Shown: piece after piece, positions 7,572 to 14,905 of the stretch
Numbering within the stretch: position 1 is the stretch's first letter
Layout: every line of letters starts with the position of its first letter
Assembly (NCBI GenBank): GCA_015492875.1
Contig: WGEI01000308.1
Location: 1 to 19,346 of the forward strand
Direction of reading: 5' to 3'
DNA from: Anaerolineae bacterium
Lineage (GTDB): Bacteria > Chloroflexota > Anaerolineae > Aggregatilineales > Phototrophicaceae
Length of the DNA: 19,346 nt
The notes under the pieces: generated by a model
The model's database searches: none
What the model saw: only the letters and a program-made list of their open reading frames with translations
Told to the model about the DNA's origin: nothing
Made by a program: the position numbers and the translations under genes

Positions 7572-8492
7572 ATGCAACAAACACTGATCTTAATTAACCC
7601 TAACGCCGCAAGTGGCCGTGCCGAAGCAATCTGGCAGCGCTTGGCTTCTCATGTTGAAGCCCAAATGGGTGCATTACAGGTTGCGATAACCAATCAACCT
7701 GAAGACGTTGTGCAGTACGTTGATGAAGCACAACAAAACGGCATGACACATATTCTAGTCGTTGGTGGCGATGGGACGAACCACGCTTTGATTAACGCCC
7801 TCGCCATTAGACAAGCCCAATATCCAGAAAATCCGCTACCGGTTGGTGGTACAATTCCCGTTGGTACAGGTTGCGATTGGGCGCGCATGCTGAATATTCC
7901 CTTCAAATCAGAGGCAATCGGCGTATGGCTAGCGCAGGCACAGGCGAAGTTAGTCGATATTGGCGTACTACATTACACAACGGATGATGGCCAATCCTGT
8001 CAACGCTACTTCTTGAATGTAGCCAGCGGTGGGCTAGGGGGAGAGGTCGTCGCCCGTGTCAATCGCACTCGCCGCCGCCGTTCATGGACATTCTTCAAAT
8101 CCACCGTATCCACCTTATTCGCCTATGCTCCCATTCCTATGCGCGTTGAAGTCGATGGCGAAGTTTGGTATGACGGCGATAGTTATATCGTCGCCGTTGC
8201 CAACGGTACGACTTTCGGGCGGGGGATGAAAGTCGCCCCCCATGCCGAAATTCAAGACGGCCTGTTGGATGTTATTCTGGTAGAGGGCATGTCTCGGTTC
8301 AGCGCCTTGAAAGCTTTGCCAAGCCTTTATAAGGGCACACACTTAAACCACCCTCGCGTGCAATGGCGACGAGGGAAAGACATAAAAATTATCACATCAG
8401 ATTCGCTAGATGTTGAGCTAGATGGAGAATATGTCAAGGGCACAGCGCTGCATTTTAGCGTGTGCCCTTCATTGTTGCGCTTATTAGTTTGA
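7572..8492 (+). CDS. Diacylglycerol/sphingoid kinase family protein (DagK/YegS-like)
   Basis: The family phosphorylates diacylglycerol or related lipids with ATP and sits at the membrane face. The 306-residue length fits. The N-terminal catalytic domain shows LILINPNAASGRA (5-17), the nucleotide-binding GGDGTN (65-70), and PVGTGCDWARMLNIP, equivalent to the family's PLGTGNDFAR. The C-terminal beta-domain shows FLNVASGGLGGEV, GRGMKVAPHAEIQDGLLDV and LDVELDGE. ATG 7572 is preferred, with a weak GTGGA about ten bases upstream; a TTG at 7539 would add 11 residues. The Asn of the usual GTGND is Cys here, a small deviation. The stop codon lies inside the last codons of the convergent response-regulator gene. 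The lipid substrate cannot be told from sequence. The gene may be co-transcribed with proA. Confidence 0.88.
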   Translation: MQQTLILINPNAASGRAEAIWQRLASHVEAQMGALQVAITNQPEDVVQYVDEAQQNGMTHILVVGGDGTNHALINALAIRQAQYPENPLPVGGTIPVGTGCDWARMLNIPFKSEAIGVWLAQAQAKLVDIGVLHYTTDDGQSCQRYFLNVASGGLGGEVVARVNRTRRRRSWTFFKSTVSTLFAYAPIPMRVEVDGEVWYDGDSYIVAVANGTTFGRGMKVAPHAEIQDGLLDVILVEGMSRFSALKALPSLYKGTHLNHPRVQWRRGKDIKIITSDSLDVELDGEYVKGTALHFSVCPSLLRLLV

Positions 8493-9290
8493 TGCTGGCG
8501 GATTACCATTTGTTGAGTTGCTGCTTGTACTTACGGCGTTATTGCCATTGCTCGTTGCTGGAACTTCAGAGGTCGCCGTATTGGCTGATTCAGCCTTGTC
8601 ATCGGCGCTTTTTGTAGCGCTGGTGCGGGCTGCTTCAGCCTCGCTTGTTGCATCGGTTGTGCTTTCGCTGGTCGATGTACTGGCTTCACTGGTGGTAGAA
8701 CTGCTGTCTTGCGTTGGCGTGGTGGTAGATTCCGCTGTGGTGCTGGTCACTGTCGTTTCTGAAGTGGTCGCCTCTGTTTTTGTTTCCGCTTTTTCTTCCG
8801 TGTTTGCCGCTGTTGTTGCCGCGCTATCTTGCGTAGCTGTTGCAGGCGCTTCGGTAGCGGTGGACAACGTGGATGAAGTTTCTTCATGCACACCACTCTC
8901 AGGGATAGCCGATGCAATGTTGCCAGATTTAAGCGCAGATTCATAGCGCCCCAGTAACTCGATGAGCACAGGCACAGAGAGCGGTTTCGCCATGTATTCA
9001 TCGCAGCCCGCCTCTAGACAGCGCTCGCGGTCACCAGCCATTGCATACGCGGTCACAGCCACAATTGGGGTTTTGAAGCCCTGTTTACGCAGTTCCCGCA
9101 CCACATCTAAGCCAGTTAAATCACCAACCAATTGAATATCCATCAACACAAGGTCAGGGTTATCTTGCCCAAAATTCGCAAGGACATCCGCCCCATCAAT
9201 GTAGTTCATCACCTCGTGATTGCCCATCCGTGCCACCCGTTTCACTAGAAACAAATTGGCCGGATTGTCTTCGACGTAAAGAATTCGCAT
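8484..9290 (-). CDS. Single-domain response regulator with a long Ser/Thr/Ala-rich tail
   Basis: This is a 268-residue protein. Residues 1-118 are a complete receiver (REC) domain: acidic Glu7 and Asp8 in YVEDN, the phospho-acceptor Asp51 in LVLMDIQL, Thr80 in AVTAYAM and Lys102 in MAKPLS. All the switch residues are present, so it should be phosphorylated. There is no DNA-binding or enzymatic output domain. Instead, about residues 121-268 are low-complexity sequence rich in Ser, Thr, Ala, Glu and Asn, predicted here to be disordered. AAGGTGGGG lies just before the ATG. It starts 29 bases after the stop of the sensor kinase gene, which is almost certainly its partner, and the pair forms an operon. 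It probably works like CheY or a DivK-type relay through protein contact. What the tail does is unknown. Confidence 0.9.
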   Translation of the reverse strand: MRILYVEDNPANLFLVKRVARMGNHEVMNYIDGADVLANFGQDNPDLVLMDIQLVGDLTGLDVVRELRKQGFKTPIVAVTAYAMAGDRERCLEAGCDEYMAKPLSVPVLIELLGRYESALKSGNIASAIPESGVHEETSSTLSTATEAPATATQDSAATTAANTEEKAETKTEATTSETTVTSTTAESTTTPTQDSSSTTSEASTSTSESTTDATSEAEAARTSATKSADDKAESANTATSEVPATSNGNNAVSTSSNSTNGNPPASN

Positions 9291-9319
9291 ATTGCCCCAC
9301 CTTCATACCATCTGTGGTT

Positions 9320-10909
9320 TTATACATTTGCCGCAGCAGAAGCATCGTCCTTCATACCGGACGGCACTTGAGTTGCTGTTTGCTCGCTCAATGGCCCCGT
9401 TTTTGGACGTGCGGGCACATCAACTTTGTCTTGCTGGCGATAGGCCGGCACGGTGAAGTAGAAAGTGCTGCCTTTACCCAGCTCGCTTTCTGCCCAAATG
9501 CGCCCACCCATCAGTGTAACCAATTGGCGCGAAATAGCTAGGCCGAGACCAGCACCAGAACGCGGGTCTCGCCCTTTTCCACCAACTTGTTGGAACTCTT
9601 CAAAGACTTTATCAACCTCATCAGGCGCAATGCCAACCCCTGTATCCGTGACGGCGAATTTGACATGATCGCCTTCTGTCGTGATTTTTAGGCTGATGCT
9701 GCCCTCATCTGTATATTTTACCGCATTACTATACAAGTTTAGCAAAATCTGGCGCAAACGCTTATCATCCGCCCAGCACAATGGCGGCGGGCTGGGGACT
9801 TCTTCCGTAAACTTCAGCGGTTTATGTTTAGATGCCGCCAGACCGCGCGCTGTCGCCAAGACAGATTCAATGATGGGCGTTAACTCGACGCGCTGCATCA
9901 CAATTTCTAGTTTGCCCGCATCGACGCGCGCCAAGTCGAGAATATCGTTGATGACCGCCAGCAACTGTTGCCCGCTGGTGTGAATCTGTTCAAGGTCACC
10001 GCGATAAGTCTCTGGCAGCGGAATATCATCGTACATCACGGGAAACTTCAGCATCGTCTCACTGAAGCCGATAATCGCATTCAGTGGCGTGCGTAGCTCA
10101 TGGCTCATGTTCGCTAAGAATTGCCCTCGGAACTGTTTTGCCCGCTCGGCGGCTTCTCGTGCCACTTCTAACTCTACATTCGCCTCTTTCAATTGGTCAG
10201 AGAGCGCTTGACTGCGGAGTAGCGCTTTTTGTAGCTCTTGCCGCTTTTCGAATAGCGCATCAGTTGTACGTCGCTCACGCTGGTAGTTCATCAGCGCCCA
10301 CTGAGCTACTTGATATAGCTCACCAGTTACCTGCACCGCCAACAATGCGCTAAGGAAGGTCATAATGATGGCGATAACCGCTATATCTACCGGGTGAGGG
10401 GTAGTGATATTAAAAAGCGGCGGACCTAAGAGCAAAATGACCGAACAGCCCAATGCTGTCAACATGGTTTGCGTGGGCGGCAATAAAAGCCCAACGAAGA
10501 AAACAACAATGGGATAGGCAAATGGGATGAAGCGCAGCGCATTCTCATCCCCCCATATCCATGGCACAGCCATACTTGATACTAGGGTGATGGTGAATAG
10601 CCACATTGCCCATAGCGCTTTCTGCTCCCGCAATAAGCGGCCTGTGAGGAGCGAGCCAACTAGCAAAATGCCCAACGAAAGATACCAGTGCATAATCTGG
10701 TTAGAGCTGTTATAAGCGCCAAACACAAACAACACCATAACCAGAAAGCTGACGACAGCGACTAGAATTTTCCATAGGAGATTGAGGCGGTCGGCTTTAA
10801 CTTCTGCTGCAAAAGCCGCTGTACTGGGCAATTCCCCGCGAAAGATAGAATTGCCATAAGTGGTGCCTTCTTCACTCACTTCACTTGATTCGGTTGTGAT
10901 TTCATTCAT
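9320..10909 (-). CDS. Membrane sensor histidine kinase
   Basis: This is a 529-residue inner-membrane kinase. The first 40 residues are polar. About six hydrophobic segments follow (about 44-66, 73-90, 99-119, 126-144, 148-166, 174-194) with very short loops, so there is no large extracellular sensor domain. Residues 205-260 are a charged, probably coiled-coil linker. The HisKA domain has phospho-accepting His270 in FLANMSHELRTPLN. The ATPase domain has the N box (NLYSNAVKYT, 391-400), the G1 box DTGVGI, FEEFQQVGG and the G2 box GAGLGLAIS. A polar tail of about 40 residues follows. The domain plan resembles orthodox or hybrid-type kinases, but the receiver is a separate downstream gene. The short-loop membrane part suggests sensing inside or at the membrane. 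The signal cannot be identified. Confidence 0.93.
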   Translation of the reverse strand: MNEITTESSEVSEEGTTYGNSIFRGELPSTAAFAAEVKADRLNLLWKILVAVVSFLVMVLFVFGAYNSSNQIMHWYLSLGILLVGSLLTGRLLREQKALWAMWLFTITLVSSMAVPWIWGDENALRFIPFAYPIVVFFVGLLLPPTQTMLTALGCSVILLLGPPLFNITTPHPVDIAVIAIIMTFLSALLAVQVTGELYQVAQWALMNYQRERRTTDALFEKRQELQKALLRSQALSDQLKEANVELEVAREAAERAKQFRGQFLANMSHELRTPLNAIIGFSETMLKFPVMYDDIPLPETYRGDLEQIHTSGQQLLAVINDILDLARVDAGKLEIVMQRVELTPIIESVLATARGLAASKHKPLKFTEEVPSPPPLCWADDKRLRQILLNLYSNAVKYTDEGSISLKITTEGDHVKFAVTDTGVGIAPDEVDKVFEEFQQVGGKGRDPRSGAGLGLAISRQLVTLMGGRIWAESELGKGSTFYFTVPAYRQQDKVDVPARPKTGPLSEQTATQVPSGMKDDASAAANV

Positions 10910-11039
10910 GATGATGCCCCGTCACTACATTTGCTGTTCTATGGCATTTCTACTTGAATTCGGCAGTAAACGATTTTGAGCAATATATTTTGATGAGCAG
11001 TAAAAGTTTTGTGATAATGTGAGCGTTAAATAGCATCAC

Positions 11040-11068
11040 GTTGTCGAAATTTATGTTAATTTTACAAC
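11040..11068. repeat. AT-rich imperfect dyad in the sensor-kinase leader
   Basis: GTTGT..AAATT (11040-11051) faces AATTT..ACAAC (11058-11068) around the loop TATGTT. There are two five-pair blocks separated by a 2-by-1 internal bulge. It lies just downstream of the predicted transcription start of the kinase gene (about 11073, - strand), so it could be an operator or a 5'-end stem-loop of the mRNA. Confidence 0.45.
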
Positions 11069-11079
11069 AAGTTTCCCCG

Positions 11080-11108
11080 ATAATACCTTTAAGACTTCAA
11101 ATTGCCAA
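11080..11108 (-). promoter_or_regulatory. Promoter for the sensor kinase / response regulator operon
   Basis: On the - strand TTGGCA (11103-11108) and TATTAT (11080-11085) are separated by exactly 17 bases, each 5 of 6 to the sigma-70 consensus. The site lies between the fadA terminator and the kinase gene. It would start transcription near 11073 and leave a leader of about 165 bases (11073-10910), which holds no coding region I can support. Confidence 0.6.
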
Positions 11109-11111
11109 ATG

Positions 11112-11157
11112 AAACAAATATAAAACAAACGGAGCGAGTCCATAAACCCGCCCCGTT
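11112..11157 (-). terminator. Rho-independent terminator at the end of the beta-oxidation operon
   Basis: Read on the - strand, AACGGGGCG (11149-11157) pairs with CGCTCCGTT (11128-11136), nine pairs with one G-U, around a 12-base loop. TGTTTTATATTT follows. It begins about 27 bases after the thiolase stop codon. Confidence 0.75.
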
Positions 11158-11183
11158 TTTCCTTTCAGCGAGGCGCTTGCGCT

Positions 11184-12368
11184 TTAGTTGATATTTTCAA
11201 AAATGCCAGCCGCCCCCATACCGCCACCAATACACATGGTCACCATGCCATACTTGCTATTGCGGCGGCGCATCTCATTGATAATCTGTACCGTTAGCTT
11301 CGCCCCAGTGCAGCCCAAAGGATGCCCCAAAGCAATCGCCCCGCCGTTCACGTTGACCTTTTCGGGGTCCATCTCTAGTTCACGGATAACGGCCAACGAT
11401 TGCGAGGCAAACGCCTCATTCAACTCAATTAAATCAATATCGTTGAGCGTCAGGCCAGTGCGTTCTAACACCTTCGGCACTGCTTTAATCGGCCCAATAC
11501 CCATGACCTCTGGCCGCACACCAGCCACCGCAAAGCCGACGAAACGCGCCAACGGCTTCAACCCCAATTGAGCCGCTAAACCCGCTTCCATCACGATGAC
11601 ACCAGCCGCGCCATCGCTCAACGGGCTGGAGTTGCCCGCTGTCACGCTGCCTCCCTGTTTGAAGACGGGCTTCAGTTTTGCCAGCGCCTCCATAGTTGTT
11701 TCGCGGCGCAGGTGCTCATCTGTCTCAAAAACACGCTTGATAGTGACGGGTTTCCCGTCTTCACCCAATACCGTTTCTTCAATCTCGAACGGCACGATTT
11801 CCTCAGCGAATTTGCCGGCGTCTACCGCCGCTGCCGCTTTCTGGTGGCTGTGATAGGCGAATTCGTCCATATCTTCGCGGCTAACGCCGAATTCTTCCGC
11901 CACATGTTCGGCTGTGTGCCCCATCGCCATATAGACCTCTGGCGCATTCCGTGCCATGTACGGGTTCGGGCTGAGCTTATGGCCGCTCATCGGTACGAGC
12001 GACATCGTCTCCGCACCGCCAGCAATGATGACATCTGCGCCGTTTGCGATAATGCGTTCGGCGGCCATAGCAATCGTCTGTAGACCGCTAGAGCAAAAGC
12101 GGTTGACTGTAACGGCGGGAATATCCACCGGCAAGCCAGCGCGTAGGGCGATAACCCGCGCAAAGTTCAACCCTTGAGCGCCTTCTGGCATGGCGCAGCC
12201 GATGATGACATCGTCAATCTGTTGCGGGTCTAATTTCCCATCCGTCTGGCGCATCAGCTCTTGAATGACCGTAGCGGCCATGTCATCTGAGCGCACATTT
12301 CTCGTTGTGCCCTTAACGGCTTTTCCTACAGCAGTTCTCGTCGCGGCGACAATAACAGCTTCTCGCAT
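11184..12368 (-). CDS. fadA: Acetyl-CoA acyltransferase (3-ketoacyl-CoA thiolase), FadA-like
   Basis: This enzyme cleaves 3-ketoacyl-CoA with free CoA to acetyl-CoA plus the shortened acyl-CoA, the last step of each beta-oxidation turn. The 394-residue protein is full length for a type II thiolase. The nucleophile Cys92 is in NRFCSSGLQTIAMAAE, the catalytic His349 in GGAIALGHPLGCTGA, and the acid/base Cys379 in MCIGGGMGAAGIFE. The ATG has GAAAGGG about 8 bases upstream. It lies 74 bases after the fadN-like gene and is the last gene of the operon. Biosynthetic acetyl-CoA acetyltransferases (AtoB/PhaA) share these motifs, but the position next to hydratase/dehydrogenase and acyl-CoA dehydrogenase genes supports a degradative role. 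Confidence 0.93.
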   Translation of the reverse strand: MREAVIVAATRTAVGKAVKGTTRNVRSDDMAATVIQELMRQTDGKLDPQQIDDVIIGCAMPEGAQGLNFARVIALRAGLPVDIPAVTVNRFCSSGLQTIAMAAERIIANGADVIIAGGAETMSLVPMSGHKLSPNPYMARNAPEVYMAMGHTAEHVAEEFGVSREDMDEFAYHSHQKAAAAVDAGKFAEEIVPFEIEETVLGEDGKPVTIKRVFETDEHLRRETTMEALAKLKPVFKQGGSVTAGNSSPLSDGAAGVIVMEAGLAAQLGLKPLARFVGFAVAGVRPEVMGIGPIKAVPKVLERTGLTLNDIDLIELNEAFASQSLAVIRELEMDPEKVNVNGGAIALGHPLGCTGAKLTVQIINEMRRRNSKYGMVTMCIGGGMGAAGIFENIN

Positions 12369-12442
12369 GATAATACCCTTTCACACTTTATTTTATGCTT
12401 GGAGGGCCTCACGATGGACGCCCTTATGCCTGTATCTTCCGC

Positions 12443-14830
12443 TTAGTTACGTAGCGGCTTATTGTTTTGCAGCATGTACATAATGCGTTCCTGCGTCTTG
12501 GGTTGTTGAATGAGGTCAACAAAGGCCTCGCGCTCAAGGTCTAGGAACAGTTGTTGAGTGACCCATTGCGGCTCGGAAAGCGCCCCACCGGTCATGATAT
12601 TGGCGAGATGGCGGGCGATGTAAGCATCGTGTTCAGTGGCGTAATTGCCCTCAACAAAGCCCTGAATGCCCAGTAGCAGGGCGGCATGGGCATCACGCCC
12701 GGAGGCGTATACCAGTTCTGGTTCTTGTGGTGTGTAAATGGCTGCCAGCCCTAGCGCGGCCTTTTTCGCTTCACCCAGCAAATGAGCGCGGTTCATCACA
12801 ATTTTGTCATTGGTGGCGAGGAAGCCTATTTCTTGGGCGATTTTGGCGCTCTCACTCACGGTTGCTGTGGCGACTGTTTGCAGGATTTTCTCCAATGCCG
12901 GCAAGACATCCGCGCCGCGCTGGGCTAACGGGTTCACCAAACGGCGAACAAGCTCTTTCATGCCGCCACCAGCGGGCACAAGGCCGACGCCAATCTCCAC
13001 CAACCCGATATAAGATTCGATATGGGCGACGACAAAGTTACCAGCCATCACCAACTCGCAACCACCACCCAGCGCCATATTATGTACAGCAACCACCACT
13101 GGCTTGGAGGCATACTTGAGCGCCATAGTCAAATCTTGGAGGTTCTTGACCATTTGCTCAATGCCTTCAACCCCAGCCATTATCGCGCTTGGGTCTAAGC
13201 CCGCACCAATCGAGAAGCGCTCGCCATCATTGCCGATAACCAACGCCACATAATCATCGTTTTCCTCTAGTAGGCGCACCGCTTCCCAGCCAATTTCAAC
13301 TAGACCTGTGGTAATGGTGTTTTGTTTAGAGTGGAATTCCCACAGCAGCACACCGTCGCCCATGTCATACACGCTGGCATCATCATTACCAGCGACTTCC
13401 GCACCTTTAGCGCGCAATTCAGCGATGGTGATTTCACGCGGGTCACGTTCCAGCGGTACATAATCGCCCGCTTGTGGGCTGTAATAGCCAATCACGAGGC
13501 CATTCTCATCGTGCTGGTAAAATGTGCTCTTACCACTGGCGACCATGTCCTTCACCCACTGCGCAACTGGATAGCCAGCATCTTCGAATGGCGCAATCGT
13601 ATCGGGAACGCCAATCGCATCCCAAATTTCGAACGGCCCCATTTGGTGATTGAAGCCCCACTTCATCGCATTGTCGATATTCACCAGCGTTTCAGTGATT
13701 TCTGGCACGCGGTTTGAAGCATAGGCCAGCAAAAAGGCGAAATGATGCCATAAGAACTGCCCCGCGCGGTCATCTTCGTTAATCAGCAGGCGAATGCGTT
13801 CGCCCAGCGGTTTAACGCGTTTATGCTTTTCAACGCTTTCAAAGCTGGGTTTGCTCGGTGGTTCATATTCCATCGTTTGTAAGTTGAGCGCCCACAGCTC
13901 TTTTTTACCGTTTTCACGCCTCATCCAGTAGAAGCCGCGCCCCGTTTTACGGCCTAACCAGCCCTCTTCCAACATCTTATCGGAGAGCGCCCGCGCACCG
14001 GGATGATTGAGAACCTCACGAGCGGGGTCATCGGGGATAGCTTCATAGAGGTTGCGCGCTACATAAACCGCAACGTCAAAACCGACGAGGTCATTCAGGT
14101 TGAACGTCGCCGTCTTCGGGCGGCCAATCAGCGGGCCTGTGATGGCGTCCACTTCTTCCACAGTATAGCCGTGGTCAAGCGCGTAGTTCATAGCTTGCAT
14201 GCCAGACATGGACATGAAGCGGTTGCCGATGAAGTTGGGGCGGTCTTTACAGATAACCACACCTTTGCCCAGTACGCTTGTGCCAAACTCCACCATGAAA
14301 TCGACCAGAGCGGGGTCTGTATTTTCGTGGGGGATGACCTCTAACAAATGCAGATAGCGCGGTGGGTTGAAGAAATGCGTCCCCATAAACCGCCGTTGGA
14401 AGTCTTCGCCAAAGCCTTCGGCAATATCGCGGATGGGAAGGCCAGATGTATTGGTTGTAATGATGGCATCAGCGCGGGCGACCTTGATGACTTTACTCAT
14501 CAACTCCCGTTTGACATCCAGCTTTTCAACGACAACCTCAATAATCCAGTCCGCTTCGCTCAGACGCTCTAAATCGTCTTCGATGTTCCCGGTGCTGATA
14601 CGCTTCATATCCGCCATGCTGAACAACTGGGCTGGGCGCATTTTCTGCATCCGCTTCATGTTGTTCAGCACAATGGCGTTACGCTTTGCTGGCGAATCCC
14701 CCGGCTTTGTATCTGGCGCGGGAATATCTAAAACCAGCGTATCAATGCCGACGCCTGCGAGCAGGGCAGCGATGCCGCCCCCCATCGTCCCAGAGCCGAT
14801 AACTGCTGCTTTTCTGATCTTAAAGCTCAT
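12443..14830 (-). CDS. fadN: Fused 3-hydroxyacyl-CoA dehydrogenase / enoyl-CoA hydratase, FadN-like
   Basis: This 795-residue bifunctional enzyme hydrates trans-2-enoyl-CoA and oxidises the 3-hydroxyacyl-CoA product. The dehydrogenase half comes first: NAD-binding GSGTMGGG (12-19), NTSGLPI, catalytic His152 in GTHFFNPPRYLHLLEV, and the C-terminal dehydrogenase domain (about 200-440, with GFNHQMGPFEIWD). The hydratase half follows (about 490-690): VIGNDGERFSIGAGLD forms the oxyanion region, and both family glutamates are kept, Glu592 in ALGGGCELVMAG and Glu612 in GLVEIGVGLVPAGGG. This order is that of Bacillus FadN and opposite to E. coli FadB. I chose ATG 14830, which gives the normal N-terminus; a GTG at 14878 is in frame but adds 16 unlike residues. 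It is 75 bases after acyl-CoA dehydrogenase A and is followed by the thiolase gene, matching the fadN-fadA order. Confidence 0.93.
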   Translation of the reverse strand: MSFKIRKAAVIGSGTMGGGIAALLAGVGIDTLVLDIPAPDTKPGDSPAKRNAIVLNNMKRMQKMRPAQLFSMADMKRISTGNIEDDLERLSEADWIIEVVVEKLDVKRELMSKVIKVARADAIITTNTSGLPIRDIAEGFGEDFQRRFMGTHFFNPPRYLHLLEVIPHENTDPALVDFMVEFGTSVLGKGVVICKDRPNFIGNRFMSMSGMQAMNYALDHGYTVEEVDAITGPLIGRPKTATFNLNDLVGFDVAVYVARNLYEAIPDDPAREVLNHPGARALSDKMLEEGWLGRKTGRGFYWMRRENGKKELWALNLQTMEYEPPSKPSFESVEKHKRVKPLGERIRLLINEDDRAGQFLWHHFAFLLAYASNRVPEITETLVNIDNAMKWGFNHQMGPFEIWDAIGVPDTIAPFEDAGYPVAQWVKDMVASGKSTFYQHDENGLVIGYYSPQAGDYVPLERDPREITIAELRAKGAEVAGNDDASVYDMGDGVLLWEFHSKQNTITTGLVEIGWEAVRLLEENDDYVALVIGNDGERFSIGAGLDPSAIMAGVEGIEQMVKNLQDLTMALKYASKPVVVAVHNMALGGGCELVMAGNFVVAHIESYIGLVEIGVGLVPAGGGMKELVRRLVNPLAQRGADVLPALEKILQTVATATVSESAKIAQEIGFLATNDKIVMNRAHLLGEAKKAALGLAAIYTPQEPELVYASGRDAHAALLLGIQGFVEGNYATEHDAYIARHLANIMTGGALSEPQWVTQQLFLDLEREAFVDLIQQPKTQERIMYMLQNNKPLRN

Positions 14831-14854
14831 TTTTCTCAATACCTTTCGTGGATA

Positions 14855-14887
14855 CACAAGAGAACCTGTATTGGGCACAAGAGAACC
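14855..14887. repeat. Pair of 12-base direct repeats, 21-base period
   Basis: CACAAGAGAACC occurs at 14855-14866 and again at 14876-14887. The period is 21 bases, two DNA turns. The repeats lie in the short gap between the acyl-CoA dehydrogenase A gene and the fadN-like start codon. They could be a protein-binding site or a chance duplication. Confidence 0.4.
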
Positions 14888-14905
14888 CCATGCCCCGCAA
14901 TATCA

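Noticed and set aside
8518..8946. Open frame on the + strand that would encode a hydrophobic, Val/Ala/Leu/Ser-rich 142-residue protein
   Set aside because: It is the antisense of the Ser/Thr/Ala-rich tail of the response regulator. GCN and ACN/TCN codons read backwards give Val, Ser, Leu and Ala, so the hydrophobic look is an artefact. It has no ribosome site or recognisable family.
8747..9001. Second open frame on the - strand overlapping the response regulator
   Set aside because: It is a shifted frame of the same low-complexity segment. The Arg/Lys/Gln-rich tail comes from the repeated codon pattern.
14831..14878. Longer FadN-like start at GTG 14878
   Set aside because: The added 16 residues come before the normal N-terminus that leads into the NAD-binding strand, and they run through the direct-repeat region.
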